Shown: in pieces, positions 62,736-64,000 of the stretch
Layout of the letters: each line of letters opens with the position of its first letter
Position numbering within the stretch: the stretch's first letter is position 1
Source of the DNA: Branchipolynoe longqiensis
Taxonomy: Eukaryota; Annelida; Polychaeta; Phyllodocida; Polynoidae
DNA: 64,000 bases
NCBI GenBank assembly: GCA_030323885.1
Contig: CM059193.1
Coordinates: 73,817,543-73,881,542, forward strand
Reading direction: 5' to 3'
The notes under the pieces: generated by a model
The model's input: only the letters and a program-made list of their open reading frames with translations
Told to the model about the DNA's origin: nothing
The model's database searches: none
Translations under genes and position numbers: made by a program

Positions 62736-62970
62736 ATAGTATAAAGTGAATTCAAATGTGACTTTTACCTGTAGAGAAACAATATTCAAGCAAAGCGGGT
62801 AATATTACGCCTGTGTTTGTCAGGGGTAGTGAGCGAGTACCGGTCTGTTTCTTCAAGTGTGCACTGTCGACGTCATGGGGGTGATTGAGAGTCTGTAATG
62901 CATACCAGCACAGTGGGCGGGACTACTGTATGGGGCTGCCAGGGCCACGCTGATAGAGTCTACGGTAACA

Positions 62971-63274
62971 GGGCTGCGTTCAGGGCACGTCTCGGAGACA
63001 TCTCGGCGATGCTTTTTTGCTTATTCCCATTCAGGGTGCTTCTCAGAGACGTCTCGGAGAAGCCTCCCATTTCTGACAGGAGATGAAAGGCGCCTCCAAA
63101 ATGGCTGCCATATTCAGTGGTTTCAGCCAATCACAGCGCAGCTTTTCCATTGCAAATGGCTGCCGCCTATGGGGGCAGCCATTTTCGGGGCGACAAACTG
63201 CTTTTTCCATTCAGACTAGCATGATGTCAAGGATATCCCCGAGACCTCTTGGAGGTGCACCATGAACACGGCCC
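62971..63274. mobile_element. MITE-like element with GTCTCGGAGAC words
   Basis: Left GGGCTGCGTTCAGGGCACG and right (reverse complement) GGGCCGTGTTCATGGTGCAC form inverted ends of about 38 bp; GTCTCGGAGA recurs inside. A CCAATCA box-like word and AAATGGCTGCC repeats (63100-63185) also lie in it. No transposase, no clear target duplication. Confidence 0.6.
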
Positions 63275-64000
63275 AGGTAGACGGTGGTGCTGGTGGTGGT
63301 GATAAAGTTAGCCATGGTAAGCCATATACACATAAGCAATATAAGCCCAGTAACAAGGAAGACCGAACCAGCGCATGCTTGCCCTGTCTATGCCTGTTAG
63401 GTGAGCACAACTTCCGGAAACAACCCGGTAAGCCCTTCATTAGTCTTGGCCCCTCCTGGCCTTTGTTCCATAAGCTTAGTACACACTCAATAAGGATCAG
63501 TACGTCAAGTAGCCTGGTCACCTGGTCTTTGTTTTCGGAAGTTGCCACTAGGTCGACCTCCATTGAAATCAGATGTAGTAGTAATAGGTTCGTATTCAGA
63601 CATATTTAGAGACATTTTATTTAAGTATACCATATACTAAAATGTTTGGACTATGAATTAAATTTACTATACTCCCACCGATGTTTAAATCACACCGTAA
63701 CAGTAGTGTAAAGAATGACAGAATTACTGTGAAATGTATGTTCGATGAAGGGTTTTGTTAACTCGACACAGTGGGCATGAAAGAGTTGGTGTCTTTGCAG
63801 TTTACGCTTCTCCATGAATGTACATTGCCTTTATGTGCTGGCTGGAAAGTGCAGGAACGCCCTTGTTGAGCATCCGGTCGCCAGCATGGTCACATGGTGG
63901 CGCCACCGTGTGTGAGTTGCTGACCCTTTAACACTCCCAGGTAGGGTAGCAACAAGTGATGATTTCATAAACCTTTGATTTAACTCAGTGAAGGTTCAAA
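63275..64000. other. No gene established
   Basis: More even base composition than elsewhere. A minus-strand frame at 63400-63563 (SENKDQVTRLLDVLILIE) has a protein-like look but no match I recognise and no convincing splice sites; left unassigned. Rest is AT-rich to the window end. Confidence 0.35.

Noticed and set aside
63216..63563. 115-codon minus-strand ORF that looks protein-like at its start
   Set aside because: No recognisable domain, no convincing splice sites, and its C-terminal part lies in a MITE. RNA-seq would decide.

Overview
This is eukaryotic, repeat-dominated DNA with no intact host gene that I can recognise. Nearly every long reading frame belongs to a retrotransposon, and the gaps are filled by MITE-like elements, tRNA-headed SINEs, satellites and simple repeats. 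The mix (I/Nimb-like LINEs with ORF1 zinc knuckles and an RNase H, Mag-like Ty3/gypsy elements, DIRS-like elements, a PIF/Harbinger relic and a tRNA-derived SINE family) fits an aquatic invertebrate, perhaps a mollusc or other spiralian. That assignment is inference from repeat content only.

Layout. 1-2362: 5' half of an I/Nimb-like LINE on the minus strand. 3732-20446: a cluster of one LTR-element family with about 0.9 kb LTRs. Its first copy carries gag and protease but no polymerase, and two 4-5 kb non-coding blocks (9016-13321 and 14267-19394) sit between further LTRs. 20447-24009: a decayed Ty3/gypsy element on the plus strand with a Harbinger-type MITE inside it. 24010-31618: a DIRS-like gag region on the minus strand, split by a nearly complete Ty3/gypsy element (24796-30822, 148-bp LTRs, 5-bp target duplication GGTGA) that itself holds a 5'-truncated CR1/L2-like LINE. 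31619-32107: Harbinger transposase relic. 32114-35271: a fourth copy of the LTR family, missing gag-pro and holding a MULE-type MITE. 35272-39497: a second I/Nimb-like LINE on the minus strand, with both ORFs but lesions in the polymerase. About 39500-43400: DIRS-like gag and reverse transcriptase on the plus strand. 43405-45640: a third LINE fragment. 45641-50003: nested MITEs. 50004-64000: SINEs, MITEs, a 670-bp TGTCTC-rich microsatellite, a third DIRS fragment (54000-55690) with an internal palindrome, a 370-bp inverted repeat, and a 68-bp minisatellite.

The most interesting unit is the LTR family at 3732-20446. It has a tRNA-His-like primer site, a gag with a CCHC knuckle, a textbook -1 frameshift signal (TTTAAAT, 7-nt spacer, 9-bp stem) leading into a retropepsin frame, and no reverse transcriptase or integrase. 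A second copy 26 kb away ends its coding region in the same way, so the absence of pol may be a property of the family. Its LTRs carry a multi-arm fold with an A-box-like and a B-box-like motif; four copies keep the arms while changing the bases. A GCGC-A/T-GCGC word recurs through LTR, coding and non-coding parts. Such a family would depend on another element for reverse transcription and integration.
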